From contig NZ_PSZE01000028.1 in the NCBI RefSeq assembly GCF_002933465.1, positions 1 to 64,000 of the forward strand: DNA of 64,000 bases, given 5' to 3'. The stretch comes from Nocardia nova (lineage in GTDB: Bacteria; Actinomycetota; Actinomycetes; Mycobacteriales; Mycobacteriaceae). The translations under genes were made by a program, and so were the position numbers. Under the pieces are notes generated by a model. The model made no database searches and was not told the origin of the DNA. It saw nothing but the letters and a program-made list of their open reading frames with translations. Every line of letters begins with the position of its first letter. The stretch's first letter is position 1. This document shows, one piece after another, positions 8,515-16,639 of the stretch.

Positions 8515-8712
8515 ATGGGTATGTTCGACCAGCTCAAGGATGCCGCCGGTAAGGCGGCCGACCTGGCGGCCAAGAATGCCGACAAGCTCGACCCGGTGAT
8601 CGACAAGGTCGGCGATCTGGTCGACAAGCAGACCGGCGGCAAGTTCGAAAAGCAGGTCGACGCCGCGCAGCAAGCCGCGAAGAAGGCGCTGCACGAGCAG
8701 ACCGAGAAGTAG
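8515..8712 (+). CDS. MT0933-like small antitoxin-family protein
   Basis: This 65-residue, Lys/Ala/Asp-rich helical protein begins MGMFDQLKDAAGKAADLAAKNADKLD and continues with VGDLVDKQTGGKFEKQVD. It resembles the MT0933/Rv0909 antitoxin family, where a similar short protein is paired with an SRPBCC-fold toxin (Rv0910). AGGAGA lies 8 nt upstream of the ATG. No SRPBCC toxin is adjacent: upstream is the metE-like gene and downstream a convergent aldehyde dehydrogenase. The protein is therefore an orphan of that family and may act as a small stress or CsbD-like protein instead. Confidence 0.75.
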   Translation: MGMFDQLKDAAGKAADLAAKNADKLDPVIDKVGDLVDKQTGGKFEKQVDAAQQAAKKALHEQTEK

Positions 8713-8735
8713 ACCACGCACAGGTGGTATACGGG

Positions 8736-8774
8736 CGAAGGCCACGTCCGGCTCCGCGCCGGACGTGGCCTTCG
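8736..8774. terminator. Bidirectional terminator between convergent genes
   Basis: A perfect 16-bp stem (8736-8751 with 8759-8774) with a 7-nt loop CTCCGCG sits in the 73 bp between the converging small antitoxin-like gene and the aldehyde dehydrogenase. It is placed to stop transcription from both sides. Confidence 0.85.
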
Positions 8775-8785
8775 TGCTGTGCGAA

Positions 8786-10285
8786 TCAGTGCCGGCCGAA
8801 CAGCAGCGCCATCAGAGTCGCCATGGTGTCGTCGGCCTTCTGCGTGCGGTCGAAGGTCGTCAGGGCGAGCAGCGAGGGAAAGCGCTGCCGCGCGACGGCG
8901 TGGGCGTAGGTGAATTCACGCAGTCCGTCGGGGCCGTGGATGCGGCCGAAGCCGGAGTCGCCGACACCGCCGAAGGGCAGCGACGGAATTTGCGGGAAGG
9001 TGAAAACCGCGTTGACGCTGACCATTCCGGTGCGCAGCCGATCGGCCAGTTCCCGTCCGCGCGCCTTCGAGTACACCGCGGCGGACAGGCCGTAGCGGCT
9101 GTCGTTGGCGCGAGTGATCGCGGTGTCCATATCGGGCACCTTCGCGACCGTCAGGGTGGGCCCGAAGGTTTCCTCGGTCACGGCCGGGGCGTCCTCGGGC
9201 ACGTCGACCAGCACGGTCGGCTGCACCACCTGCCCGACGATGGTGTCGATGCCGCCGGTCAGGGCCCGGCCGCCGCGCGCGACGGCGTCCTCGATGTGGC
9301 GGCGGATCACGTCGAGCTGCTTCGGCATCGTGATAGGGCCGATCTTGGCGCCCGGATCATTGCCCGCCCGTTGCTGTTTCGCCTTCGTCACCAAGGTGTC
9401 GACGAAGGTGTCGTAGACGCGCTCGTGGACGTAGACCCGCTCGGTGCCGATACAGGACTGGCCGGCATTGGCCATTCCGGCCCACAGCGCGGCGTCGGCC
9501 GCGGCGTTCAGATCGGCGTCGGCGTCGACGAGGAGCACATCCTTGCCGCCGCATTCGGCGACCAACGGCGTGAGGTTCTCGGCGCAGGCGGCCATCACCT
9601 TCTTGGCCGTCGCCGTGGAGCCGGTGAAGGCGATCTTGTCCACGCCCGATCGGCACAGCGCCGCACCGGTCGCCCCCTCGCCCGTGATCAGTTGCAGCAC
9701 CGGCTGTTCCGGCACGACCTCGGCGAACATGTCGACCAGCCAGCGGCCGACACCGGGGGAGTATTCGCTGGGTTTGAACACCACGGCATTGCCCGCCGCC
9801 AGCGCGTACACGATGGAACCCAGTGGCGTGAACACCGGATAGTTCCAGGGGCCGATCACGCCGATGACGCCGAGCGGCTTGTACTCCACCGAGGCCGCCT
9901 GATTGATCGTGAGCAGTCCCACCCGAGCGCTCTTGCGGCCCAACACCTTCGGAGCGTTGCGGCCCGCCCACGTCAGATGGTCGAGACTGAGCGCCACCTC
10001 GAGCGCGGCATCGGAATACGGCTTACCGGTCTCGTCGTGCATCACCGCGGCCAGCTGTCGCATCCGCCGGGCCAGCAGTCCCGCGAATCCGGCCAGGCAC
10101 CTGGCCCGTTCGGCGTAGTCGAGGCCCGACCACCACTCGTATGCGGTGCGGGCCCGGGCCACCGCCGCCTCGATATCGGCTTCGGTGTGGATGGGGTAGG
10201 TGCCCACCACCTCGCCGGTGCCGGGATCGTGCACATCGAAGGTGGCGTGCGTGTCGATCTCACCGATCTCGTTCACGGTCGTCAT
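8786..10285 (-). CDS. Aldehyde dehydrogenase family protein
   Basis: This 499-residue NAD(P)-dependent aldehyde dehydrogenase contains the family signature GPWNYPVF, the cofactor-loop FTGSTATAKKV, the general base Glu in AECGGKD and the nucleophile Cys in NAGQSCIGTERV. The C-terminus has FGPTLTV and SLPFGGVGDSGFG. A near-perfect AAGGAGG precedes the ATG. Its start codon overlaps the stop of the upstream GMC oxidoreductase by 4 bp (ATGA), so the two are translated together. That pairing suggests oxidation of an alcohol to an acid through an aldehyde. Choline to glycine betaine is the best-known case, but the substrate cannot be read from sequence. Confidence 0.92.
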   Translation of the reverse strand: MTTVNEIGEIDTHATFDVHDPGTGEVVGTYPIHTEADIEAAVARARTAYEWWSGLDYAERARCLAGFAGLLARRMRQLAAVMHDETGKPYSDAALEVALSLDHLTWAGRNAPKVLGRKSARVGLLTINQAASVEYKPLGVIGVIGPWNYPVFTPLGSIVYALAAGNAVVFKPSEYSPGVGRWLVDMFAEVVPEQPVLQLITGEGATGAALCRSGVDKIAFTGSTATAKKVMAACAENLTPLVAECGGKDVLLVDADADLNAAADAALWAGMANAGQSCIGTERVYVHERVYDTFVDTLVTKAKQQRAGNDPGAKIGPITMPKQLDVIRRHIEDAVARGGRALTGGIDTIVGQVVQPTVLVDVPEDAPAVTEETFGPTLTVAKVPDMDTAITRANDSRYGLSAAVYSKARGRELADRLRTGMVSVNAVFTFPQIPSLPFGGVGDSGFGRIHGPDGLREFTYAHAVARQRFPSLLALTTFDRTQKADDTMATLMALLFGRH

Positions 10286-11913
10286 CGAGTGGCCTCCTTC
10301 GTAGCGGCGCCGGTGGTGGACGACGGGGTGCGGCCGCGGATCAGATCGGCCGCCTTCTCGCCGATCATGATGGTCGGCGCGTTGGTGTTGCCGCGGACCA
10401 CGCGGGGCATCACCGAGGCGTCGACTACGCGCAGTCCGCTGACACCGTGGACGCGCAGTTCGGGGTCGACCACCGCGGCATCGCCGGTGCCCATCGCGCA
10501 CGTGCCGACCGGGTGGAACAGCGTCTGGGTCCAGCGCGCGATGTGGGCCCGCCAGCCGTCCTCGTCGATCTGGTCGGCGCGTTCGGGCAGGTAGGAGCGA
10601 TCGAGGAGCGGGGCCAGCGGCTGCTGCCGCGCGATCTCGAGCAGTTGCCGGCAGCCCGCGAGCAGGGCATCCGCATCGCGTGGGTCGGCGAAGTAGGCTG
10701 GATCGATCTCCGGCTTCCACCGCGGATCGGCCGACCGCAACCGCAGCCGGCCGCGGCTGTGCACCTCGACCAGCGTCGGTCCGGCGGTGAACATGGGCGC
10801 GATGTTCTCGTGAAAGCCGTTGTCGTAGAACGCCGTCGGCGCGACATGGTACTGGATGTCGGGACCTTCGAGCCCCTCCCGGGTGCGCACGAATCCGCCG
10901 CCCTCGCCGACATTGGAGGTCAGCGGCCCACGGCCGAGGGCCTGCCACTGGACGAGCCGGAACAGGGTCTCGAAATCGGCGAGATCGGAGACGCCGCGGG
11001 TGCGCCACAGGATCGGGGTCACCGGGTGGTCGTGCAGATTCTCGCCGACACCGGGCAGGTCCACCGCCACGTCGATGCCCAGTTCGCGCAGATGCGCCGC
11101 GGGCCCGATACCGGAGAGGATGAGCAGCTGCGGCGAGTTGATCGTGCCGCCGGACAGCAGCACCTCGGCCTCGGCATGCACGGTGTGCTCGCTGCCGTGG
11201 CGGCGATAGGTCACGCCGGCCGCGCGGGTCCCGGCGAGCACCAGCGCGGTGGCGTGCGCCTCGGTCCGCACGGTCAGATTCGGCCGGTCCAGCGCCGGGC
11301 GCAGATAGCCGTCGGCGGTGGACCAGCGGCGGCCGTTGCGATGGGTGACCTGGTACCGACCCACGCCCTCCTGCGTCGCGCCGTTGAAATCGTCGGTGCG
11401 GGGAATGCCCGCGGCGGCGGCCGCGGCGATCCAGGCGTCGGTCAGTTCATGGGTGTAGCGGCGGTTCTCGACGTGCAGCGGGCCGTCGGTGCCGTGATAC
11501 GGCGAACGCAGGCCGGTGTTGGTCTCCGACCGCAGGAAGTAGGGCAGGACGTCCTCGTAGCTCCAGCCGACCGCACCGAAGTCGCGGCGCCAGCCGTCGT
11601 AGTCGGCACGGTTGCCGCGGATGAAGATCATCGCGTTCATCGATGAGCATCCACCCAGCGCCTTCATCCGCGGCCAGTACGCGCGCCGGCCGCCGAGATG
11701 TTTCTGCGGTGTGGTCTCGTAGCGCCAATCCCATTGGGTGCGAATCAATTTCCCCCACGCCGCCGGCATCGCGATCTCGTCGGCCCGGTCTTCGGGACCG
11801 GCCTCCAGCAGCAGGACCGAGACCTGTGGATCCTCGGTGAGGCGATGGGCGAGGACGCAGCCCGCGCTCCCGGCTCCGATGATGATGTAGTCGAACGATT
11901 CACGGTCGGGCAC
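10282..11913 (-). CDS. GMC-family FAD alcohol oxidoreductase (choline-dehydrogenase-like)
   Basis: This 543-residue flavoprotein has the FAD-binding FDYIIIGAGSAGCVLAHRL near the start, the GMC signature GGCSSMNAMIFIRGN near residue 90, and the catalytic pair in FHPVGTCAMG and RGNTNAPTIMIGEKA. It oxidises alcohols to aldehydes and most resembles BetA-type choline dehydrogenases. The frame continues 12 codons upstream, but the GTG at 11913 is preferred because GGAGG stands 7 nt before it. The stop codon overlaps the start of the aldehyde dehydrogenase, making a two-step oxidation operon. No betaine regulator (BetI) or transporter is nearby. Confidence 0.9.
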   Translation of the reverse strand: MPDRESFDYIIIGAGSAGCVLAHRLTEDPQVSVLLLEAGPEDRADEIAMPAAWGKLIRTQWDWRYETTPQKHLGGRRAYWPRMKALGGCSSMNAMIFIRGNRADYDGWRRDFGAVGWSYEDVLPYFLRSETNTGLRSPYHGTDGPLHVENRRYTHELTDAWIAAAAAAGIPRTDDFNGATQEGVGRYQVTHRNGRRWSTADGYLRPALDRPNLTVRTEAHATALVLAGTRAAGVTYRRHGSEHTVHAEAEVLLSGGTINSPQLLILSGIGPAAHLRELGIDVAVDLPGVGENLHDHPVTPILWRTRGVSDLADFETLFRLVQWQALGRGPLTSNVGEGGGFVRTREGLEGPDIQYHVAPTAFYDNGFHENIAPMFTAGPTLVEVHSRGRLRLRSADPRWKPEIDPAYFADPRDADALLAGCRQLLEIARQQPLAPLLDRSYLPERADQIDEDGWRAHIARWTQTLFHPVGTCAMGTGDAAVVDPELRVHGVSGLRVVDASVMPRVVRGNTNAPTIMIGEKAADLIRGRTPSSTTGAATKEATR

Positions 11914-12367
11914 GCGAGGACCTCCAGCACGGTTGCCGAACACCGACACGGATCCGGCGGGGGACGACCTGCGGTTATAGCGGCAGTGGCGGTCCCGGAC
12001 CCGGTTCCAGGGTCGACCTTACGCTGTGTGCGGCGGTCGGGAGCGGAGTTCGGAGGTAGCGAATCGGGGCCGGGGCCGGTGGGTCCGGACGGGGCGCGTA
12101 CGCGGTGCGATTTCGCCGCCGAATACCAAGGCGCACAGGCGATTACCCGTCGTACGGGCGTCTGACGGCCGCGTGGCGGGCGCCCGCGACCTGTTCCGCC
12201 GTGCTGCGGCCGACTCCTGAGCGGGGTGTTCTCGGTGTGCGCGAGCCCGGGCGTGTCCGGACCACGACACGTAGGATTCGGCCGGACCCGCGAACCGGCC
12301 CGGATGCGTCGATGCCCGGCGCGACTGCGGGCGCGTGGGTATGGCGGCGAACGGCAGGAGGACCGTG
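11914..12367. other. 454-bp divergent intergenic region
   Basis: This lies between the GMC oxidoreductase and the secreted beta-propeller gene, which diverge. Both promoters should be here, but no convincing -10 box, palindrome or small gene was identified. The frames open across it show no family resemblance. AGGAGG (about 12356-12361) is the ribosome binding site of the right-hand gene. Confidence 0.5.
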
Positions 12368-13378
12368 ATGGGTGGTTCGTTCCCATGGGGTGCGCGCCGT
12401 GGCCGGCGACGGCTCTCTCGGCGCGACCGGGGCGGTGCGCACGGGCCGGTCGGCGTCGGGCATGTCGCGAGTGTGGGCGTTCTCGCGACAGTGTGGGTCG
12501 GCGTTGCGGCCGCTCTTCCGGCCGCGCTCGCTCCGGTTCGTGCCGAGACGCCCGGCTGCCCGGCCTCGTCCGTGGAACAGTTGCTGCCCGCCCCGGCCCC
12601 GCTGCTGGATTTCGCGGAGAACCTCGGCTACGACGGGGAAGGCAACCTCTGGGTATCTCGCGTCTTCCGAAATGTGGTGCAGCGCTACGACTCCGGCGGG
12701 CACGTGACCGCGGAGGTGCCGGTGGATGCGCCCGGTGCGATCCGGCTCGGCCCCGACGGTGCGCTGTACGTGGTCTTCGGTGACTCGTCGACCGGACTGC
12801 TGCCCGGCGCGCATTCCTCCGGCGTCGTGCGGTTCGATCCCGGCGCCGGCCATCCGGCGCCGCAGGTCTACGTTTCCGGTCTCGGCATGGCCAACGGCGC
12901 GACCTTCGACGGCGCGGGCAATCTGTACGTCGCCGATACGGCGCACGGAGTGGTGAAGGTGCGGCCCGGCGGCTCCGTCGACGCCGACTGGACCGCGCGT
13001 GCGGCCGCATCCGGGGTGAACGGCATTGTGCTACAGGGTGATTCGCTCTACGCGACGCTCTATCAGAGCCTCGACGGCCGCATCGTCCGCATTCCCGTCG
13101 ACGCTCCGCAGGCGCAGACGACCGTGGCCTCGGTCACCGTCGGGGCGCTCCCGCTGACCGCCCTGCCCGACGATCTCACCGTGGGTCCGGACGGGATGCT
13201 GTACGTCGCGACCACGACCGGTCGCGTGGTCCGCGTCGACCCGGACGCCGGCGGGGTCTGCACGGTCGCCGACCTGGGCGTGCCGGCCACCTCGGTCTCG
13301 AAAACCCCAACCGACGATCGCGCGCTGCTGGTCACCACGGGAACGGGGACTGTGCTTCGCGTGGTCCTCGGCGGGTGA
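12368..13378 (+). CDS. Secreted SMP-30/gluconolactonase-like beta-propeller protein
   Basis: The 336-residue protein has an arginine-rich N-terminus, a hydrophobic segment (VASVGVLATVWVGVAAALPAA) and a probable cleavage site near VRAETPG, so it is exported. The mature part repeats blades of the type GNLWVSRVFRN, GALYVVFGD, GNLYVADTAHGVV, DSLYATLYQS and GMLYVATTTGRVV, as in six-bladed SMP-30/NHL propellers. Such proteins hydrolyse lactones or act as scaffolds; no catalytic set can be assigned. ATG at 12368 follows AGGAGG by 6 nt; an in-frame GTG one codon earlier is less well spaced. It stands alone. Confidence 0.75.
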   Translation: MGGSFPWGARRGRRRLSRRDRGGAHGPVGVGHVASVGVLATVWVGVAAALPAALAPVRAETPGCPASSVEQLLPAPAPLLDFAENLGYDGEGNLWVSRVFRNVVQRYDSGGHVTAEVPVDAPGAIRLGPDGALYVVFGDSSTGLLPGAHSSGVVRFDPGAGHPAPQVYVSGLGMANGATFDGAGNLYVADTAHGVVKVRPGGSVDADWTARAAASGVNGIVLQGDSLYATLYQSLDGRIVRIPVDAPQAQTTVASVTVGALPLTALPDDLTVGPDGMLYVATTTGRVVRVDPDAGGVCTVADLGVPATSVSKTPTDDRALLVTTGTGTVLRVVLGG

Positions 13379-13434
13379 GGTTCGTCGGCGCCTGTGCGCG
13401 GATGACCGGATGCGGGCCACGCCCGGACCGGCGG

Positions 13435-13690
13435 CTACAGCATCGGGGCGAGGGTGCGCAGACCGGCGACGAGCTGCTCGGCCGAGGGGGCGGACTTCGG
13501 GTCCAGTAGCCGCTGGACGAGCAGACCGTCGAGTAGCGTCCAGAGCAGCACGCCGATCGGGCCGCCGTCGTCGTCCTCGATGTCCTCGATATCTCTGTCG
13601 GGCAACAACATTCGAGTCAGCGCCACTTTCCCCTCGCGCTGTTCGGTCGTGATGTCGGCCTTCACCTCGCCGGATCCGAGCGGATCGAGC
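13435..13690 (-). pseudogene. C-terminal remnant of a TetR-family regulator
   Basis: Reading leftwards, about 80 codons end at a TAG at 13435-13437. They contain VALTRMLLPDRDIEDIE, then GVLLWTLLDGLLVQRLLD and SAEQLVAGLRTL, the typical last two helices of a TetR ligand-binding domain. The helix-turn-helix half is missing: homology stops near 13690, exactly where the opposite-strand acyltransferase remnant begins. It cannot bind DNA. Confidence 0.7.
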
Positions 13691-14350
13691 TGGAACCGGA
13701 GGTGACCGCGGCCTTCGCCGCCGCGGCGCGCTCGGCCGGGATCGGGGTCAACGCCTTGCTGAGCGGCTGTGCGCTGGCCGCGGTCCGGGCCGAACTGGGC
13801 GGCGTCGGCGCACTGCCGATGGTCTGCGGCTATGCCGCCGATATGCGGGCCGCGTTGGATCCGTGGCTGCCCGACGAGACGGTGCTCAACTGCGCCTCCG
13901 GCTGGGACACGCGCCTCCGGCTGGGACGCGCTACTGGCGGTGGCCGAATCCGCCGCTCCGTTCGAACTGGGCAGGGTGGTGCACGCCGACGTCCGCGCGG
14001 CCCTGGAGCGCCGCGACCCCGCGCGTCTGGCCTTGGCGGGCAGATACATTCGCGACGAGGCCACCGCCCGGATGCTCGCGGACAGCCCAGTATCGCGCGG
14101 TCGAACATCGGGCGGTTGCCGGACCATATCGTCCCCGAGGGGGTGCGGCTGGTGCGTGACACTCTGCTCGCCATGGGGCCCGGGATGCCACCCAAGCTGA
14201 CCGCGTTCACCCTGGGGGAGCGGCTGACGGTGCAGGTGGAATACGACACCAACGATCACAGCCGCGCCCACATGGGAGAGTGCGCCGCAATCTTGCGGAG
14301 TTGTTGCATCGCACCGCAGGCCGCGCGGCAGCGTTGTCCGGCGACCGAGC
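13669..14350 (+). pseudogene. C-terminal remnant of a PapA/condensation-domain acyltransferase, frameshifted
   Basis: The translation starts inside the domain at ERIELEPEVTAAF, then ARSAGIGVNALLSGCAL, and later IGRLPDHIVPEGVRLV and LTVQVEYDTNDHSRAHM, as in PapA5-like acyltransferases of polyketide and lipid assembly. The N-terminal half with the HHxxxDG motif is absent. At least three frame changes are visible. The first is a 19-bp tandem duplication (17 identical bases at 13892-13908 and 13911-13927) that breaks the frame after NCASGWD. The others are near 14090 and 14277. Head to head with the TetR remnant, this is a divergent pair that lost both 5' halves. Confidence 0.7.
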
Positions 14351-14475
14351 GGGGCCATCCGCCGACGGCTCGATTGCGACATCGGCGGACGGATCGGTAC
14401 CGCCGTCCGGCGACGGCACGGCTTCGCCCTGCGGTGACGACGCCGAGCGCGCGGACGCCGGCGTCGCCTCGACAT

Positions 14476-15528
14476 TCACATGGTGGCGGCGTCGATGACG
14501 AACCGGTACCGCACATCGCTGGCGACCACGCGCTCGTAGGCCGCATCGATGCGGTCGGCGGAGATGACCTCGATTTCCGCGCCGATGCCGTGTTCGGCGC
14601 AGAAGTTCAGCATTTCCTGGGTTTGCGGGATACCGCCGATAGCCGAGCCGGCCAGCGACCGGCGGTTGCCGGTGAGGGTGAACGGATGCACCGCGAGGGG
14701 CTGGTCGGGCAGCCCGAGTATCACCATGGTGCCGTCGAGGTTCAACAGGCGCATATAGGTGTCGATCGGCAGATCGGCGGACACGGTGTTGATAATCAGG
14801 TCGAACCGGTTGCGCAGATCGCGGAAGATCTGGCGGTCGGAGGTGGCGTAGTAGTGATGCGCGCCGAAACGCCGGCCGTCGTCCTCTTTGCTCAGCGAAT
14901 GGCTCAGCACCGTGACCTCGGCGCCCATCGCGGCGGCGAGCTTCACACCGACATGGCCCAAACCACCCATGCCGATGATCGCGACCTGCTTGCCGGGGCC
15001 CGCGTTCCAATGACGCAGCGGTGAATACAGGGTGATGCCGGCGCACAGCAGCGGTGCGGCCTCATCGAGTCCGATGCCCTCCGGAATGGACACCACGAAG
15101 CCGTCGGTCACCACGACCTGGGTCGAGTACCCGCCCAGGGTGTAACCGCCGGCCTGGACCTCCTCGGGGACGGTGCCGTTGTAGGTCGAGGTGGCGCCGC
15201 GGACGCAGTACTGCTGCTCCCCGGCCAGGCACGGCGCACACTGCCCGCACGAATCGACCAAGCAGCCGACGCCCACCCGGTCGCCCACCGCGAACTTGGT
15301 CACCTCGGAACCGACCGCGGCGACCAGACCGGCGATCTCGTGGCCCGGGACGCAGGGGTACTTGGTGCCGTGCCACTCGTTGCGGGCGAGGTGGATGTCG
15401 GAGTGGCAGATGCCGGCGTACATGATGTCGATCAGCACGTCGTGCGGGCCGAGTGCGCGGCGCTCGATAGTTGTTTTGGTGAACCGGCCGTCGGGCGCGG
15501 AAACGGAATACGCGGCAGCTGTGATCAT
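14476..15528 (-). CDS. adhC: Zinc-dependent NAD(P) alcohol dehydrogenase
   Basis: This 350-residue medium-chain dehydrogenase resembles mycobacterial AdhC and E. coli YahK, which reduce aldehydes with NADPH. Catalytic-zinc residues lie in GICHSDIH and PGHEIAG. The structural zinc cysteines form CGQCAPCLAGEQQYC. The dinucleotide fold is IIGMGGLGHVGVKLA. The start chosen is MITAAAYSV at 15528; the longer frame to 15564 would run towards the tandem repeats. The repeat array lies directly upstream, between this gene and the divergent ZIP transporter, so its promoter must be inside or beside the array. Confidence 0.92.
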   Translation of the reverse strand: MITAAAYSVSAPDGRFTKTTIERRALGPHDVLIDIMYAGICHSDIHLARNEWHGTKYPCVPGHEIAGLVAAVGSEVTKFAVGDRVGVGCLVDSCGQCAPCLAGEQQYCVRGATSTYNGTVPEEVQAGGYTLGGYSTQVVVTDGFVVSIPEGIGLDEAAPLLCAGITLYSPLRHWNAGPGKQVAIIGMGGLGHVGVKLAAAMGAEVTVLSHSLSKEDDGRRFGAHHYYATSDRQIFRDLRNRFDLIINTVSADLPIDTYMRLLNLDGTMVILGLPDQPLAVHPFTLTGNRRSLAGSAIGGIPQTQEMLNFCAEHGIGAEIEVISADRIDAAYERVVASDVRYRFVIDAATM

Positions 15529-15565
15529 GCGTTCATGCCTACCCCCGCATGGTTGCGTACGCAAC

Positions 15566-15750
15566 TACAGCACCCGGAGCGACGCGACCGTAGGAGGCAG
15601 TGCGCGTAACCACGGAGGGAGCCGCGCAGGGGGCCATGGATACAGCACCCGGAGCGACGCGACCGTAGGAGGCAGTGCGCGTAACCACGGAGGGAGCCGC
15701 GCAGGGGGCCATGGATACAGCACCCGGAGCGACGCGACCGTAGGAGGCAG
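15566..15750. repeat. 75-bp tandem repeat, about 2.5 copies
   Basis: Unit 1 is 15566-15640, unit 2 is 15641-15715 and a 35-bp third copy is 15716-15750, with no differences seen. The unit begins TACAGCACCCGGAGCG and contains GGAGGCAG, CGTAACCACGGAGGGAG and CGCGCAGG. Seventy-five bases is 25 codons, so frames stay open through it, but the peptides look meaningless. It lies in the divergent space between adhC and the ZIP transporter. It is related to the 73-bp repeat at 40627-40762: both keep GGNGGCAG, ACCACGNAGGG, ACAGC and GAGC in the same order. Confidence 0.95.
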
Positions 15751-15786
15751 GCTGCCCTGACGCCTCCGGCGACCCGCCGGTCGGAT

Positions 15787-16557
15787 GTGCTCGGCGGGCT
15801 CGCGCCGATATCGGATGCTGATCCGGTGGCGATCCTGCTGGCGTTGATATCGATGTGTTCGACGCTGGCAGGCGGGTTGGTCGCCGCGCGCATCGGTGAA
15901 CGCAAGCGGCTGATCCTCGGGCTGGCCGCCGGAATCATGCTCGGCGTGGTCGCCTTCGACCTGATTCCGGATGCCCTGGCCGAATCCGGCCAGGTCGTCG
16001 CGGGTGTGCCCGGCGTGCTGGTGGCGGCGGTGATCGGCTTCTTCACCATTCACATCATCGAACGCGAGATGGCGATCCACGTCGGCCACGAACAGGATTT
16101 CGGCCGCCACACCCACGACTTCGCCGCTGTCGGACTGGTCGCCACCGGCGGGTTGATCTTCCACAGCATGCTCGACGGCCTGAGTATCGGCGTCGGGTTC
16201 CAGGCCGGGACGGCGCTGGGCATCTCGGTCGCGATCGCGGTGATCTCGCACGATTTCGCCGACGGATTCAACGCCTTCACCATCCCGACGCTGTACGGCA
16301 ATGCGCGGCGGCGGGCGCTGACCCTGCTGTTCCTGGATGCGCTGGCGCCGGTCGCGGGCGCGATCATCGGCACCGTGGTCCGGGTGCCCGCCGATGTCGC
16401 GGGCTTGTATCTGGGATATTTCGCCGGATTCCTGCTGTATCTGGCGACGAGTGACATTCTGCCGGAAGCGCATTCGGGTCGACCGTCGCGCACCGTGCTG
16501 TTCTGCACGATCGCGGGCGCCGCGCTGATGTTCGCGGTGGCGGCATTGCAGGACTGA
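15787..16557 (+). CDS. ZIP-family metal transporter
   Basis: This 256-residue membrane protein has about eight hydrophobic segments. The metal-binding helices show FHSMLDGLSIGVGF and SHDFADGFNAF, equivalent to the HN(x)(x)EG motifs of ZIP transporters with Asp in place of Glu. The loop GHEQDFGRHTHDF is histidine-rich. ZIP proteins import zinc, iron or manganese into the cytosol. The start is uncertain: GTG at 15787 has no clear ribosome binding site and begins 37 bp after the repeat array, so the natural 5' end may have been altered. A later GTG near 15826, just before the first helix, is possible. Confidence 0.82.
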   Translation: MLGGLAPISDADPVAILLALISMCSTLAGGLVAARIGERKRLILGLAAGIMLGVVAFDLIPDALAESGQVVAGVPGVLVAAVIGFFTIHIIEREMAIHVGHEQDFGRHTHDFAAVGLVATGGLIFHSMLDGLSIGVGFQAGTALGISVAIAVISHDFADGFNAFTIPTLYGNARRRALTLLFLDALAPVAGAIIGTVVRVPADVAGLYLGYFAGFLLYLATSDILPEAHSGRPSRTVLFCTIAGAALMFAVAALQD

Positions 16558-16639
16558 TACCGGCCGTCCCGCCGATTTGATACACATAAAAGCACAAACT
16601 CCGCCAGCCCACCCCGGGCATGCAGAATCGGGAGCGGCG

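Noticed and set aside
15566..15750. CRISPR array
   Set aside because: The copies are contiguous 75-bp units without unique spacers, and no cas genes are near.
15191..15760. Open frame with 25-residue repeats (YSTRSDATVGG...)
   Set aside because: It is the 75-bp repeat read in a frame that stays open because 75 is a multiple of three; upstream it is antisense to adhC.
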